Part shown: piece after piece, positions 26,106 through 35,029 of the stretch
Position numbering within the stretch: position 1 is the stretch's first letter
How the letters are laid out: every line of letters starts with the position of its first letter
NCBI RefSeq assembly: GCF_017875765.1
Contig: NZ_JAGGNA010000001.1
Coordinates: 1,371,501 to 1,435,500, forward strand
DNA from: Flavobacterium sp. CG_23.5
GTDB taxonomy: Bacteria; Bacteroidota; Bacteroidia; Flavobacteriales; Flavobacteriaceae
DNA: 64,000 nt
Direction of reading: 5' to 3'
Notes under the pieces: model-generated
Database searches by the model: none
Told to the model about the DNA's origin: nothing
The model's input: the letters and a program-made list of their open reading frames with translations, nothing else
Made by a program: the position numbers and the translations under genes

Positions 26106-27035
26106 TTACCCCCTACCCTTTGGGGAGACTGCGAGGGGATTCTTTCTGGGATGAAAAGTGTTAATTACATCTGTCAAAAATTTTCTATCAAGATGAACAT
26201 AAATCTCGGTAGTCGTTATTGACTCGTGTCCAAGCATTAACTGAATGGAACGCAAATCAGCTCCATTTTCCAGCAGATGAGTAGCGAACGAATGTCGTAA
26301 AGTGTGTGGGCTTATATTTTTATTCAAATTTATTTTGACCGCTAAATCTTTAATGATTGTAAAAATCATTGCTCTAGTCAACTGTTTCCCCCTTCTATTC
26401 AAAAACAATGTATCTTCAAATCCTTTTTGAATACTAAGATGTGTTCTATTATTATTTCTATAAATTTGGATGTATTTTTGCGTCAAATCCCCAATAGGTA
26501 CAAAACGTTGCTTATTTCCTTTTCCTGTAATTTTAACAAATCCCTCTTCAAAAAACAAATCTGAAATTTTTAACGCCGCTAATTCCGAAACTCGAAGCCC
26601 ACAACCGTAAAGTGTTTCCAGCATAGCGCGATTACGTTCTCCTTCATTTGATGTTAAGTCAATTGCAGCGATCAGTGCATCAATTTCTTCCGTAGACAAT
26701 ACATCCGGCAGCTTTCGTCCTGTTTTTGGTGTTTCAATCAATTCTAAAGGATTATTGGTCCGATAATCTTCAAATATTAAATAGCTGAAAAAACTTTTTA
26801 ATCCGGAAATAATTCTGGCTTGTGAACGCGGGTTTACCTGTTTTGAAACGCTATAAATAAATTGCTGCAACGTCTCTTCACCTATTTCTATAGGCGAAAC
26901 AATAATTCCATTTTCATCAAGAAATTGACACAATCGGTCAATATCGAAGGTATAATTTTCGATAGTATTCTTTGACAAACCACGTTCGATTTTCAAGTAC
27001 GACTGATAGCTTTTAATGTATAAATTCCAATTCAT
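26106..27035 (-). CDS. xerD: Tyrosine recombinase XerD
   Basis: 309 residues. The N-terminal SAM-like DNA-binding domain spans 1-95 and the catalytic domain 105-295. All catalytic residues are visible: R148 (GCGLRVSEL), K172, H244 and R247 (SPHTLRHSF), H270 and Y279 (TTEIYVH). With a partner it resolves chromosome dimers at dif. Flavobacteria may use this single Xer protein, and the chromosome partner XerC could not be seen in the window. There is a short extra C-terminal tail (NPLAVSPKGRG) beyond the usual end, which may come from read-through into an intergenic sequence. Confidence 0.92.
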   Translation of the reverse strand: MNWNLYIKSYQSYLKIERGLSKNTIENYTFDIDRLCQFLDENGIIVSPIEIGEETLQQFIYSVSKQVNPRSQARIISGLKSFFSYLIFEDYRTNNPLELIETPKTGRKLPDVLSTEEIDALIAAIDLTSNEGERNRAMLETLYGCGLRVSELAALKISDLFFEEGFVKITGKGNKQRFVPIGDLTQKYIQIYRNNNRTHLSIQKGFEDTLFLNRRGKQLTRAMIFTIIKDLAVKINLNKNISPHTLRHSFATHLLENGADLRSIQLMLGHESITTTEIYVHLDRKFLTDVINTFHPRKNPLAVSPKGRG

Positions 27036-27116
27036 GTAGACAAAGTAAAGACTTTTTTAGACATAAAAAAACCTCCTAAATAAGCTACCGTGTGAACACA
27101 AAAATTGGATAGGATA

Positions 27117-27180
27117 TTAAACACGAATTTCACAAATTTGCACGAATCAATTTGTGCAAATTTGTGAAATTCGTGTTTAA
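27117..27180. repeat. Dispersed intergenic palindrome: 27-bp perfect inverted repeat
   Basis: Arms 27117-27143 and 27154-27180 pair perfectly over 27 bases and continue through a G-T wobble and three more pairs, leaving a two-base loop. Each arm contains GAATTTCACAAATTTG. It is followed at 27186-27245 by a stretch (CAGTATAAATCTCCTTAATC...) that I recall as a common dispersed Flavobacterium repeat. No coding potential is visible and no T run, so it is not a simple terminator. Confidence 0.75.
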
Positions 27181-27339
27181 CTTTTTAATATCAACTTAAA
27201 AATCAGTATAAATCTCCTTAATCGGTGTTATCCGTGTCCTATTTTAAATTTCTGTACAGACGTTAGCCTAAATAAGATGTTTTAAAATATTTTATAATTG
27301 AATTCAAAAATAAGAGATAAATAGTCCTAAGAATAAATT

Positions 27340-27930
27340 TTATTTACCCCATTTTCCACCACCAATGTAAAAACCTACATGAATACCAAGATAGGAGTTA
27401 GGTACTGTTCCTTTATTATTACCATTTATATCTTGCAAAGTAGATTCGGGAACGATATTATATTCTAAACCCATTCTAAATTTTCCCAACTCAAAACCAC
27501 CTCTCACTAATACTCCCATTTTACCGCTTGCAGCTATTGCAGTATTATCTGCGCTATTTGCGGTATCAAACTCAACATTTGCTATACTATAATAGCCCAA
27601 ACCACCTCCAAAATAAGGTACGAAAGATTTTTCAGATCTATTAAAGTAGTAATCATAAGTAGCAACATAAGAACCATTAGCAGAAACCTTAGCACTTGTA
27701 GTACTACCCGAATCATATACATCTCTAACTATCGCGGCAGCTCCTATTCGCAAACCCACATTCATGTTGTCTTTTATATTATATTTTGGCTCAATAGAGA
27801 ACAATAATCCAGCTCCTCCATTTGATGGAACAAATCCAAAATCTAAACCAACTCTGAATCCACCTTCCTTTTGAGAATATCCATTTGTAAAAACTAAAAA
27901 TGCAACTACTGCTAAAATTATTTTTTTCAT
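27340..27930 (-). CDS. Outer membrane beta-barrel protein (8-stranded type)
   Basis: 196 residues with a signal peptide (MKKIILAVVAFLVFTNGYSQ). The rest alternates polar and hydrophobic residues in short strands (VGLRIGAAAIVRD, FVPYFGGGLGYYSI, FELGKFRMGLEYNIVPES) and ends with GIHVGFYIGGGKWGK, as in OmpA/OmpW-like small barrels. No extra domain. It probably has a structural or permeability role; a specific ligand is not apparent. It lies next to two related barrel genes, 28072-28662 and 29026-29589. Confidence 0.82.
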   Translation of the reverse strand: MKKIILAVVAFLVFTNGYSQKEGGFRVGLDFGFVPSNGGAGLLFSIEPKYNIKDNMNVGLRIGAAAIVRDVYDSGSTTSAKVSANGSYVATYDYYFNRSEKSFVPYFGGGLGYYSIANVEFDTANSADNTAIAASGKMGVLVRGGFELGKFRMGLEYNIVPESTLQDINGNNKGTVPNSYLGIHVGFYIGGGKWGK

Positions 27931-28017
27931 TTTGATTATAATTAAAATTTAAAATTTTTACTACAAAAATAATAATAAATGTTAAAAATCAAAATCTATT
28001 AAAAAATTGTTTTACCC

Positions 28018-28050
28018 ATAAAAAAACCTTCCGTTGTGACAGAAGGTTTA
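28018..28050 (-). terminator. Terminator of the outer-membrane protein gene at 28072
   Basis: Stem 28024-28031 (AAACCTTC) with 28042-28049 (GAAGGTTT) is followed by a T run on the minus strand. It lies about 20 bases past the stop codon. Confidence 0.82.
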
Positions 28051-28071
28051 AAATAATATTTTACTTGATCG

Positions 28072-28662
28072 TTAGAATTTGTAACCCAAAGAAATTTGAA
28101 AAACAGAATTTTTCCACTCTGATTCTCCTGGAAACACATCTTTTTGTAATCGTGTTAAACCTAAATTATAACGAGCACCAAGCATAAATTTTTCAGCGAA
28201 ATCATAATTGGCACCAAAACCCAATCCTACATCCGTAGATTCAAAATCATTCTTAACATCCTCAGATACTCCACCGGATTTTGCTTCGGCCGATACTAGA
28301 AATCCAATTTGAGGTCCAAATTCAAGACTAAAAGTATCTGCTACATAATATTTGGCCATTACCGGAATAACTATATAGTCTAATTTCAAATCCCCATCGT
28401 CACCAAAAGAGTCTAATTTAACTCCTTGAGCAGAATAAAGTAATTCAGGTTGCAGTGCGAAATTGTCACTTATCATAAATTCAGCAAAAAATCCTGCATG
28501 AAACCCTATTAAAGATTTTGAATTAACACCGTCTTGGTCAATATTAGAAATTGAAGCAATATTTAAGCCTCCTTTAATTCCAAAAGACATTTCCGATTTT
28601 TGTTGTGCATTTACATAACCAAATAGAAATATCGTAACAATTGTTAAAGTAATTTTTTTCAT
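28072..28662 (-). CDS. Outer membrane beta-barrel protein, PorT-like
   Basis: 196 residues with a signal peptide (cleaved near residue 20, VNAQQ). It matches the small porin family of Bacteroidetes: FGIKGGLNIASISN at the start of the barrel, FALQPELLYSAQGVKLD in the middle and FQISLGYKF at the C-terminus. The terminal aromatic residue F suits BAM-assisted insertion. It is a close relative of the protein at 29026-29589, which has the same GIKGGVNYAN and FAIQPELLYSTQGATY blocks, so the two are paralogues on opposite strands. Function is unknown. Confidence 0.85.
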   Translation of the reverse strand: MKKITLTIVTIFLFGYVNAQQKSEMSFGIKGGLNIASISNIDQDGVNSKSLIGFHAGFFAEFMISDNFALQPELLYSAQGVKLDSFGDDGDLKLDYIVIPVMAKYYVADTFSLEFGPQIGFLVSAEAKSGGVSEDVKNDFESTDVGLGFGANYDFAEKFMLGARYNLGLTRLQKDVFPGESEWKNSVFQISLGYKF

Positions 28663-29025
28663 GATCTTTTATTTAAAATGTAGGGTCAAATGTAAAAAAT
28701 TTTACTTCTAAAATATGTTATATAAAACACAAACTAGTTAATTATCAAACTATTAAGTTCAAATACACCTTTAACATTAAATAGTAAGATTTAATCATTG
28801 TTTTTTGGCACGAAAAATGTATTAACATAAAAAAACAATCCTAAAAATTGGTATTTTTACATAGTATTAATAAAAAAAATACTACTCAGGACTCTACCGA
28901 AATCTTTATTTTTGTTCTTTTTATAAATTTATAACAACAATTTGTTTAATAATAATAATGAGCAATAATTGTTCAAATACCGAGTTTTAAGTTTAAATAA
29001 TTAATAAAAATTAAAATACCATTTT
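28663..29025. other. Divergent promoter region between two paralogous barrel genes
   Basis: 363 AT-rich bases without a coding stretch. It contains a TATTTTTG minus-7-like element at 28907-28914 (plus strand), 112 bases before the start codon at 29026. It also contains TGGCACG-N4-ATGTA at 28806-28821, which resembles a sigma-54 promoter but has GT where GC is required at minus-12. Neither is proven. Confidence 0.4.
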
Positions 29026-29589
29026 ATGAAAAAGACAATCTTAGTTGCCATTGTACTCGTAGCCGCTTCATTTCAAATGCAGGCACAGTTAGTTAAATTT
29101 GGAATTAAAGGGGGAGTGAATTACGCGAATCAAACAGGATCTGATATCACAGTAAATAGCACTAATTACAATACTTCAGCAATCACAAGTTATCATGCCG
29201 GTTTAATTGCAGAAATAAAACTTGTAGACAGTTTCGCTATACAACCTGAATTATTATATTCTACTCAAGGAGCGACTTACAAAAATGCAGTTGAAGAATT
29301 TAGAAATGAATTAGGCTATTTATCGATTCCGGTTTTAGCAAAAATCAATCTGAATAAATTCGTCAGCCTTGAAGTAGGTCCACAAGCTTCATTTTTATTG
29401 AGCGAAAGAAACAATTTTGACGTAAAAGATGCAAACACTTTTGATTTTGCGGTAGTTGGAGGTTTAGGCCTAAATATTACTAAGAATCTTTTTATTCAAG
29501 GACGATACGGTTTAGGATTAACGGATGCTTCAAAAGATGCTGAAGTAAAAAACTCTGTTGTTCAAATTTCCGCAGGTATTAAGTTCTAA
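29026..29589 (+). CDS. Outer membrane beta-barrel protein, PorT-like paralogue
   Basis: 187 residues with a signal peptide (MKKTILVAIVLVAASFQMQA). The barrel blocks FGIKGGVNYAN, FAIQPELLYSTQGATYK, VSLEVGPQASFLLS and the final VVQISAGIKF align with those of the divergent gene at 28072-28662, so they descend from one duplication. The terminal aromatic F fits an integral outer-membrane protein. No specific function can be given. A strong terminator follows 20 bases after the stop, isolating it from aroQ. Confidence 0.85.
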   Translation: MKKTILVAIVLVAASFQMQAQLVKFGIKGGVNYANQTGSDITVNSTNYNTSAITSYHAGLIAEIKLVDSFAIQPELLYSTQGATYKNAVEEFRNELGYLSIPVLAKINLNKFVSLEVGPQASFLLSERNNFDVKDANTFDFAVVGGLGLNITKNLFIQGRYGLGLTDASKDAEVKNSVVQISAGIKF

Positions 29590-29607
29590 GAAATAAAATA
29601 TTTATTT

Positions 29608-29644
29608 CTAAAACCGTTCCAATATATGGAACGGTTTTTTTATT
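29608..29644 (+). terminator. Terminator between the barrel gene and aroQ
   Basis: An 11-bp perfect stem, 29610-29620 (AAAACCGTTCC) with 29628-29638, has a 7-base loop and is followed by a T run. Confidence 0.9.
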
Positions 29645-29662
29645 TTTACAAAAAACACTACA

Positions 29663-30076
29663 ATGAAAATCAGTATCATTAACGGACCAAATCTTAATCT
29701 TTTAGGGAAACGTGAACCAGAGGTATATGGAAATCAAACTTTTGAAGAGTATTTTACTACTTTACAAATAAAATTTCCAACCATTGAATTTACATATTAC
29801 CAAAGCAATATAGAAGGGGAGTTAATTGATAAAATTCAGGAATTTGGTTTTTCATTTGATGGGATAATCCTTAATGCTGGCGCTTATACACATACATCTG
29901 TAGGTATTGGCGATGCCATAAAAGCCATTACCACACCGGTTGTTGAAGTTCATATCTCAAATACTTTTTCGCGTGAAAGTTTCAGACATCAATCGTATAT
30001 CTCCGGAAATGCAAAAGGTGTTATTCTAGGTTTCGGATTAAAAAGTTATGAATTGGCCATACAGTCTTTTTTATAG
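29663..30076 (+). CDS. aroQ: 3-dehydroquinate dehydratase, type II
   Basis: 137 residues, the usual size for the dodecameric type II enzyme. The signature INGPNLNLLGKREPEVYG carries the catalytic tyrosine (Y22) on its mobile loop; N71 and H77 sit in NAGAYTHTS, and H98 in EVHISN. It removes water from 3-dehydroquinate in the shikimate pathway to chorismate. It stands between a terminator and a DUF5686 gene, so it probably has its own promoter. Confidence 0.95.
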   Translation: MKISIINGPNLNLLGKREPEVYGNQTFEEYFTTLQIKFPTIEFTYYQSNIEGELIDKIQEFGFSFDGIILNAGAYTHTSVGIGDAIKAITTPVVEVHISNTFSRESFRHQSYISGNAKGVILGFGLKSYELAIQSFL

Positions 30077-30139
30077 TTTCAACAGAACAATCATGTAACA
30101 TTACCTACAATTAAGCGTCTTACTAAGAAAATATTTTTT

Positions 30140-32626
30140 ATGAAGAATGCTTACTTGTTCCTATTATTATTCTTATCTCTTTATTCCAATGCCCAAATCA
30201 AAGGAATCATCACTGACGATAAAGGAAATCCATTACCCTTTGTCAGTGTATTTGAAGAAAATACCTATAATGGTACCACCTCTAATGAGCAAGGAAACTA
30301 CCAACTAAATATAAAATCAGTTGGTAAAAACAAGATAGTCTTTCAGTATTTGGGATTTAAAACCCAAAAACGAGCCATTACAGGAGGAACTTTACCTTAT
30401 ACTTTGGACGTAAAAATGCTAGAGGAAAGTTTCTCGCTAAACGAAGTTGTAATTAACACCAAAAATAATCTTGCTAATGCCATCATAAAAAATGCGATTG
30501 CCGGCAAAAAAGAAAATACGGAAAATACAGCTCGTTTTACAGCCGATTTTTATTCCAGAGGAATCTTCAAATTAAAAAATGCCCCTAAAAAAATATTTGG
30601 TCAAAAAATTGGCGATTTAGATGGCGCTTTAGATTCAACTGGAACAGGAATTATTTCATTGTCGGAAACATTTTCTAAAATCACTTTTGAAAAACCAAAT
30701 AATTTAAAAGAAGTAGTTACCGCTTCAAAAGTAAGCGGAAATGATAAAGGTTACAGTTATAATACTGCACGTTCGTCGTTCTATGACTTTTATGAAAACA
30801 ACATAAAGTTTGGTATTAATATGATTTCCCCCATTGCTGATAATGCTTTTAACTATTACAAATTTAAATTAGAAGGAACGTTTGTTGATGAAAATACCCA
30901 AATTATAAATAAAATAAAAGTAAGTCCCAAACGTGATAACGAACCGGTTTTTGAAGGCTACATTTACATAGTTGACGATTCCTGGGCTATTTACGCGGTA
31001 GATTTGGATATAAAAGGGTATCGAATGCATCAAGAGTTCATTGATGTTATGAACCTGAAACAAAATTTCAGTTACAATAAAAACAGTAGAATTTGGGCAA
31101 AAAATACGCAAAGTCTCGATTTTACTGCAGGTGCTTTTGGTATAAAATTTAATGGAAAATTCAATTATGTATATAGTAATTATGAATTTATAAATTCTTT
31201 TGCTAAAAAAACTTTTACAAATGAAATTACACGCATCGAAATAAATGCCAATAAAAAAGACAGCCTTTTCTGGAATACCAACAGACCCATTCCATTAACA
31301 ATCGAAGAAAGTACGGATTATATTAGAAAAGACAGTATTTACAAGGTTAGACATTCTGAAAAATATCTAGATTCAATAGATGCAAAAGAGAATAAGTTTA
31401 AACTAATGAAATTACTCAGCGGTTATACTTATAAGAACAGTACAGACAAATACAGTCTTAGTTATGAGGGTTTATTAAACATAGGGTCACTAAGTTTTAA
31501 TACCGTACAAGGTTATAATTTTGATTCTGGGTTTCGATATACCAACTGGAAAAACCAAGAATACCAAGGAAAATACACCTCAATAAGTACTAAACTAAAT
31601 TACGGTTTTGCGGAAGATCGCTTGCGTATAACGGGACAATTCATTCATCGATTCAACAAAATGAATTACGCAACTTTCGATTTGACAGGCGGAAGTTCCA
31701 TCAAGCAATTCAATCCGAATGCTCCCATCAGCAAAGCTATAAACACAATAAGTTCATTAGCATTCAAAAATAATTATATGAAATTGTATAATTTAGAATC
31801 TGTAGGATTAGGGTACAGTCAAGACATTGCAAATGGAGTGAACCTAGGAGGAAAAATAGAATATCAGCAACGCAAACCTTTATTTAACAATACTGATTTT
31901 TCTTATTTTAACAAGTCTGATTTATATACTTCGAATAACCCTTTAGCTCCGAATGATTTTACTAGTCCGGCTTTTGAAAAACACCATTTAACGAAAGCTA
32001 ATTTACTTGCAAAAATCAATTTTGGAAACAAGTATTCTTCTCGTCCAGACGGAAAATTTAATATTAGAAATGAAAAATATCCTACCCTTTATTTAGGGTA
32101 TGAAAAAGCATTTGCAGCTAATGACAAGAAATACGAGTTTGACCATTTCAACACACGATTAACCTATGATTTCACATTGGGAAATAAAGGAGTTTTAGGG
32201 TTGAATCTTAAAGCAGGAAAGTTTCTGAATGCGGATAATATTGCTTTTATAGACTACAAACATTTCAACGGAAACCAAACGCACATAGGTCAAACCGAAC
32301 GTTATTTGAATGTTTTCAACTTACTGCCTTATTATTCAAACAGTACCAATGACAGCTATTTTGAAGCGCATGGCGAATACAACGACAAAGGGTATATCAT
32401 GAATAAAATCCCTTTGTTGAATAAGCTAAAATCCACTTTGATTCTGGGTGCTCATGCACTTTCTACCCCAAATAACAAACCATACACGGAAGTAACTGTT
32501 GGATTGGACAATCTAGGTTTTGGAAAATTCAAACTGTTTAGAGTTGATTATGTTCGTTCTTACCAAAACGGTTATAAAGGCGATGGAGTAGTTTTTGGTC
32601 TTAAATTTTTAAATATTTTGGAGTAG
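30140..32626 (+). CDS. DUF5686 outer-membrane protein with carboxypeptidase-like domain
   Basis: 828 residues with a signal peptide (cleaved near residue 18, SNAQ). An N-terminal carboxypeptidase-regulatory-like domain (about 20-105, IKGIITDDKGNPLPFVSVFE) is followed by the DUF5686 region, which is rich in beta strands and ends with the barrel-like KLFRVDYVRSYQNGY...GVVFGLKFLNIL. The family is specific to Bacteroidetes and has no known ligand. It resembles TonB receptors in its first domain but lacks a clear plug. It stands alone after aroQ and ends in a strong terminator. Confidence 0.85.
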   Translation: MKNAYLFLLLFLSLYSNAQIKGIITDDKGNPLPFVSVFEENTYNGTTSNEQGNYQLNIKSVGKNKIVFQYLGFKTQKRAITGGTLPYTLDVKMLEESFSLNEVVINTKNNLANAIIKNAIAGKKENTENTARFTADFYSRGIFKLKNAPKKIFGQKIGDLDGALDSTGTGIISLSETFSKITFEKPNNLKEVVTASKVSGNDKGYSYNTARSSFYDFYENNIKFGINMISPIADNAFNYYKFKLEGTFVDENTQIINKIKVSPKRDNEPVFEGYIYIVDDSWAIYAVDLDIKGYRMHQEFIDVMNLKQNFSYNKNSRIWAKNTQSLDFTAGAFGIKFNGKFNYVYSNYEFINSFAKKTFTNEITRIEINANKKDSLFWNTNRPIPLTIEESTDYIRKDSIYKVRHSEKYLDSIDAKENKFKLMKLLSGYTYKNSTDKYSLSYEGLLNIGSLSFNTVQGYNFDSGFRYTNWKNQEYQGKYTSISTKLNYGFAEDRLRITGQFIHRFNKMNYATFDLTGGSSIKQFNPNAPISKAINTISSLAFKNNYMKLYNLESVGLGYSQDIANGVNLGGKIEYQQRKPLFNNTDFSYFNKSDLYTSNNPLAPNDFTSPAFEKHHLTKANLLAKINFGNKYSSRPDGKFNIRNEKYPTLYLGYEKAFAANDKKYEFDHFNTRLTYDFTLGNKGVLGLNLKAGKFLNADNIAFIDYKHFNGNQTHIGQTERYLNVFNLLPYYSNSTNDSYFEAHGEYNDKGYIMNKIPLLNKLKSTLILGAHALSTPNNKPYTEVTVGLDNLGFGKFKLFRVDYVRSYQNGYKGDGVVFGLKFLNILE

Positions 32627-32645
32627 TTTTTGGTTAAGTTTTAAT

Positions 32646-32686
32646 AAAAAAAGGAGCAGATTTTAAAAATCTGCTCCTTTTTTTAC
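32646..32686. terminator. Terminator after the DUF5686 gene, bidirectional
   Basis: A palindrome of GGAGCAGATTTT and AAAATCTGCTCC (about 32653-32677) is flanked by an A run and a T run, giving a strong hairpin in both directions. The convergent cation transporter gene starts its stop codon at 32726. Confidence 0.88.
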
Positions 32687-32725
32687 GAAACACAGCCTCT
32701 ATTAACTTTCCTTTCTAGGTCTACT

Positions 32726-33601
32726 TTAATGTTCTTCACTAGGTTCCACATGAATCAAAACGTGGCCCAATTCAGGTAATTTTTCTCTCAAAGTATCTTT
32801 TAGTTGATGAGCTAAATCATGCCCTTCTTTTACAGTAATATTTCCATTGACAATTGCGTGTAAATCAACATGATATTGCATACCAGCTTTTCTGATGAAA
32901 CATTTTTCGGTATCAATAATCCCTTCCACTTGGAGCGACACTTGTCTTATCTTTTCAATGAGATCATCATACAAATGCTCGTCCATGATTTCTCCCAGGG
33001 CAGGTCTAAAAATTAAATAGGCATTGAATAGTATAAATCCAGACGCAAAAAGTGCAGCCCAATCATCAGCAGATTCGTACCCTTTGCCCATAATTAGAGC
33101 AATAGAAATTCCAATAAATGCAGCTACAGATGTTATAGCATCGCTTCTATGATGCCAAGCATCAGCTTTAAGCGAAGAACTATTGGTCTCAATACTTCTT
33201 TTAATAACCACGCGAAAAGAATACTCTTTCCATATGATTATCGCCGCAAGTACATAAAGTGTCCACGAATGTGGCAAATCATGTGGCGTTCTAATATTGC
33301 CAATACTTTCATAAGCAATGATTGTAGCTGAAGTAATTAAAAAACCTACCACCAAAAAAGTGATTAACGGTTCTGCTCGACCATGTCCATAAGGATGATT
33401 TTTATCCGCTGGTCTATTTGAATACTTAATTCCAAATAAGACCAAAAATGATGCAAAAATATCAGTCGTAGATTCGATTGCATCTGCAACGAGAGCATAC
33501 GAATTTCCGAAAAAACCAGCTAAGCCCTTTATGATTGCCAAACTTATATTTCCAACGATACTAAAATAAGTGGCCTGTATTGCAGTTTGTTCGTTTGACA
33601 T
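32726..33601 (-). CDS. Cation diffusion facilitator (CDF) metal efflux transporter
   Basis: 291 residues. Six membrane segments occupy about 12-205. The metal site of helices II and V is visible as ADAIESTTDIF and ADAWHHRSDA, the HxxxD motif common in Zn/Fe/Mn members. A C-terminal cytoplasmic domain (about 210-291) contains HVDLHAIVNG and HVLIHVEP. It exports divalent metal ions in exchange for protons. The exact metal cannot be told. It is in a minus-strand block with murA, 110 bases away. Confidence 0.92.
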   Translation of the reverse strand: MSNEQTAIQATYFSIVGNISLAIIKGLAGFFGNSYALVADAIESTTDIFASFLVLFGIKYSNRPADKNHPYGHGRAEPLITFLVVGFLITSATIIAYESIGNIRTPHDLPHSWTLYVLAAIIIWKEYSFRVVIKRSIETNSSSLKADAWHHRSDAITSVAAFIGISIALIMGKGYESADDWAALFASGFILFNAYLIFRPALGEIMDEHLYDDLIEKIRQVSLQVEGIIDTEKCFIRKAGMQYHVDLHAIVNGNITVKEGHDLAHQLKDTLREKLPELGHVLIHVEPSEEH

Positions 33602-33711
33602 GATTCTTTTTAAAAATTAAAAAAAAATAAAATCGTTTAAATAAACCTAATTGAATCTATGTATTCAAAATCTATTAGGATTACTTAAACGACCTTAGTA
33701 TAATAATGAGT

Positions 33712-35022
33712 TTATGCTCGAATAATATTGGCTCCAATAGCTCTCAATCGTTCGTCAATACGCTCGTATCCTCTATCTATTTGTTCAATATTTTGAATAG
33801 TGCTAGTTCCTTTTGCCGAAAGCGCTGCAATCAATAATGAAATTCCCGCACGAATATCTGGTGAAGACATTGTGGTTGCTTTCAATTGTGATTTGAAATC
33901 ATGTCCCATAACAACCGCTCTATGCGGATCACACAACATGATTTTTGCTCCCATGTCGATTAACTTATCGACAAAGAATAATCTGCTTTCAAACATTTTT
34001 TGATGAATCAATACATCTCCTCTGGCTTGTGTGGCAACTACTAAAACGATACTCAATAAATCCGGAGTAAATCCAGGCCAAGGTGCATCTGATATAGTAA
34101 GAATAGAACCATCAATATCGGTTTTCACTTCGTAACCATCAACATGAGCAGGGATATAAATATCATCTCCTCTGCGTTCTAGCGTAATCCCTAATTTTCT
34201 GAATGTATTTGGAATAACACCAAGATTTTCCCAACTTACATTTTTAATTGTTATTTCACTTCTAGTCATGGCAGCTAATCCAATCCATGAACCAATTTCA
34301 ATCATATCAGGAAGAATTCTATGCTCACAACCGCCCAAACTATCCACTCCTTCAATAGTCAATAAATTAGACCCAACACCAGTAATATTAGCTCCCATGG
34401 AGTTTAACATTTTACACAATTGTTGTAAATAAGGTTCGCATGCTGCATTATAAATTGTTGTTTTTCCTTTTGCCAAAACGGCAGCCATCACAATATTAGC
34501 TGTTCCGGTTACAGATGCTTCATCTAGCAGCATATCAGCTCCTGTCAATCCATCTGCAGCTTCAACGCCATAAAAATGATCTTCTCTATTGTAACGAAAT
34601 TTCGCTCCCAGATTAATAAAACCTTCAAAATGGGTATCTAATCTTCGACGACCTATTTTATCTCCTCCAGGTTTTGGAATATATCCTCTGCCAAAACGAG
34701 CTAAAAGTGGCCCAACAATCATAATGGATCCACGAAGAGATCCACCTTCTTGCTTAAAAGCTTCGGTTTCTAAATATTGAACATTTACATCGTCGGCTTG
34801 AAAAGTATATGATCCTGATCCATTTTTCTGAATTTTTACTCCTAAATTTCCTAAAAGCGTAATCAATTTGTTGATATCAATAATATCAGGAATATTGTTG
34901 ATTGTTACTTTTTCAGAAGTCAAAAGAACAGCACACAAAATTTGTAATGCTTCATTTTTAGCTCCTTGTGGTGTGATTTCTCCTTTAAGATGAATGCCAC
35001 CTTCTATTTTAAAAATTCCCAT
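33712..35022 (-). CDS. murA: UDP-N-acetylglucosamine 1-carboxyvinyltransferase (MurA), Asp variant
   Basis: 436 residues, full length. It transfers enolpyruvate from PEP to UDP-GlcNAc, the first committed step of peptidoglycan synthesis. The conserved K22-N23 (QGAKNEAL) and the loop RGYIPKPGGDKIGRRRLDTH are present. In that loop the catalytic Cys115 of E. coli MurA (GGCTIG) is replaced by aspartate, D121 here (GGDKIG). Enzymes with this change stay active but are not alkylated by fosfomycin. The gene appears to be the only murA in the window. It is followed by a CDF transporter on the same strand. Confidence 0.95.
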   Translation of the reverse strand: MGIFKIEGGIHLKGEITPQGAKNEALQILCAVLLTSEKVTINNIPDIIDINKLITLLGNLGVKIQKNGSGSYTFQADDVNVQYLETEAFKQEGGSLRGSIMIVGPLLARFGRGYIPKPGGDKIGRRRLDTHFEGFINLGAKFRYNREDHFYGVEAADGLTGADMLLDEASVTGTANIVMAAVLAKGKTTIYNAACEPYLQQLCKMLNSMGANITGVGSNLLTIEGVDSLGGCEHRILPDMIEIGSWIGLAAMTRSEITIKNVSWENLGVIPNTFRKLGITLERRGDDIYIPAHVDGYEVKTDIDGSILTISDAPWPGFTPDLLSIVLVVATQARGDVLIHQKMFESRLFFVDKLIDMGAKIMLCDPHRAVVMGHDFKSQLKATTMSSPDIRAGISLLIAALSAKGTSTIQNIEQIDRGYERIDERLRAIGANIIRA

Positions 35023-35029
35023 TTTTTAC

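Noticed and set aside
26106..27035. XerD-type recombinase considered as a mobile-element integrase
   Set aside because: Its length, full catalytic set and lack of neighbouring att repeats or cargo genes fit the housekeeping Xer role.
28863..28881. Small AGTATT/AATACT hairpin upstream of the barrel gene
   Set aside because: Short AT-only arms in AT-rich DNA with no T run; likely chance.
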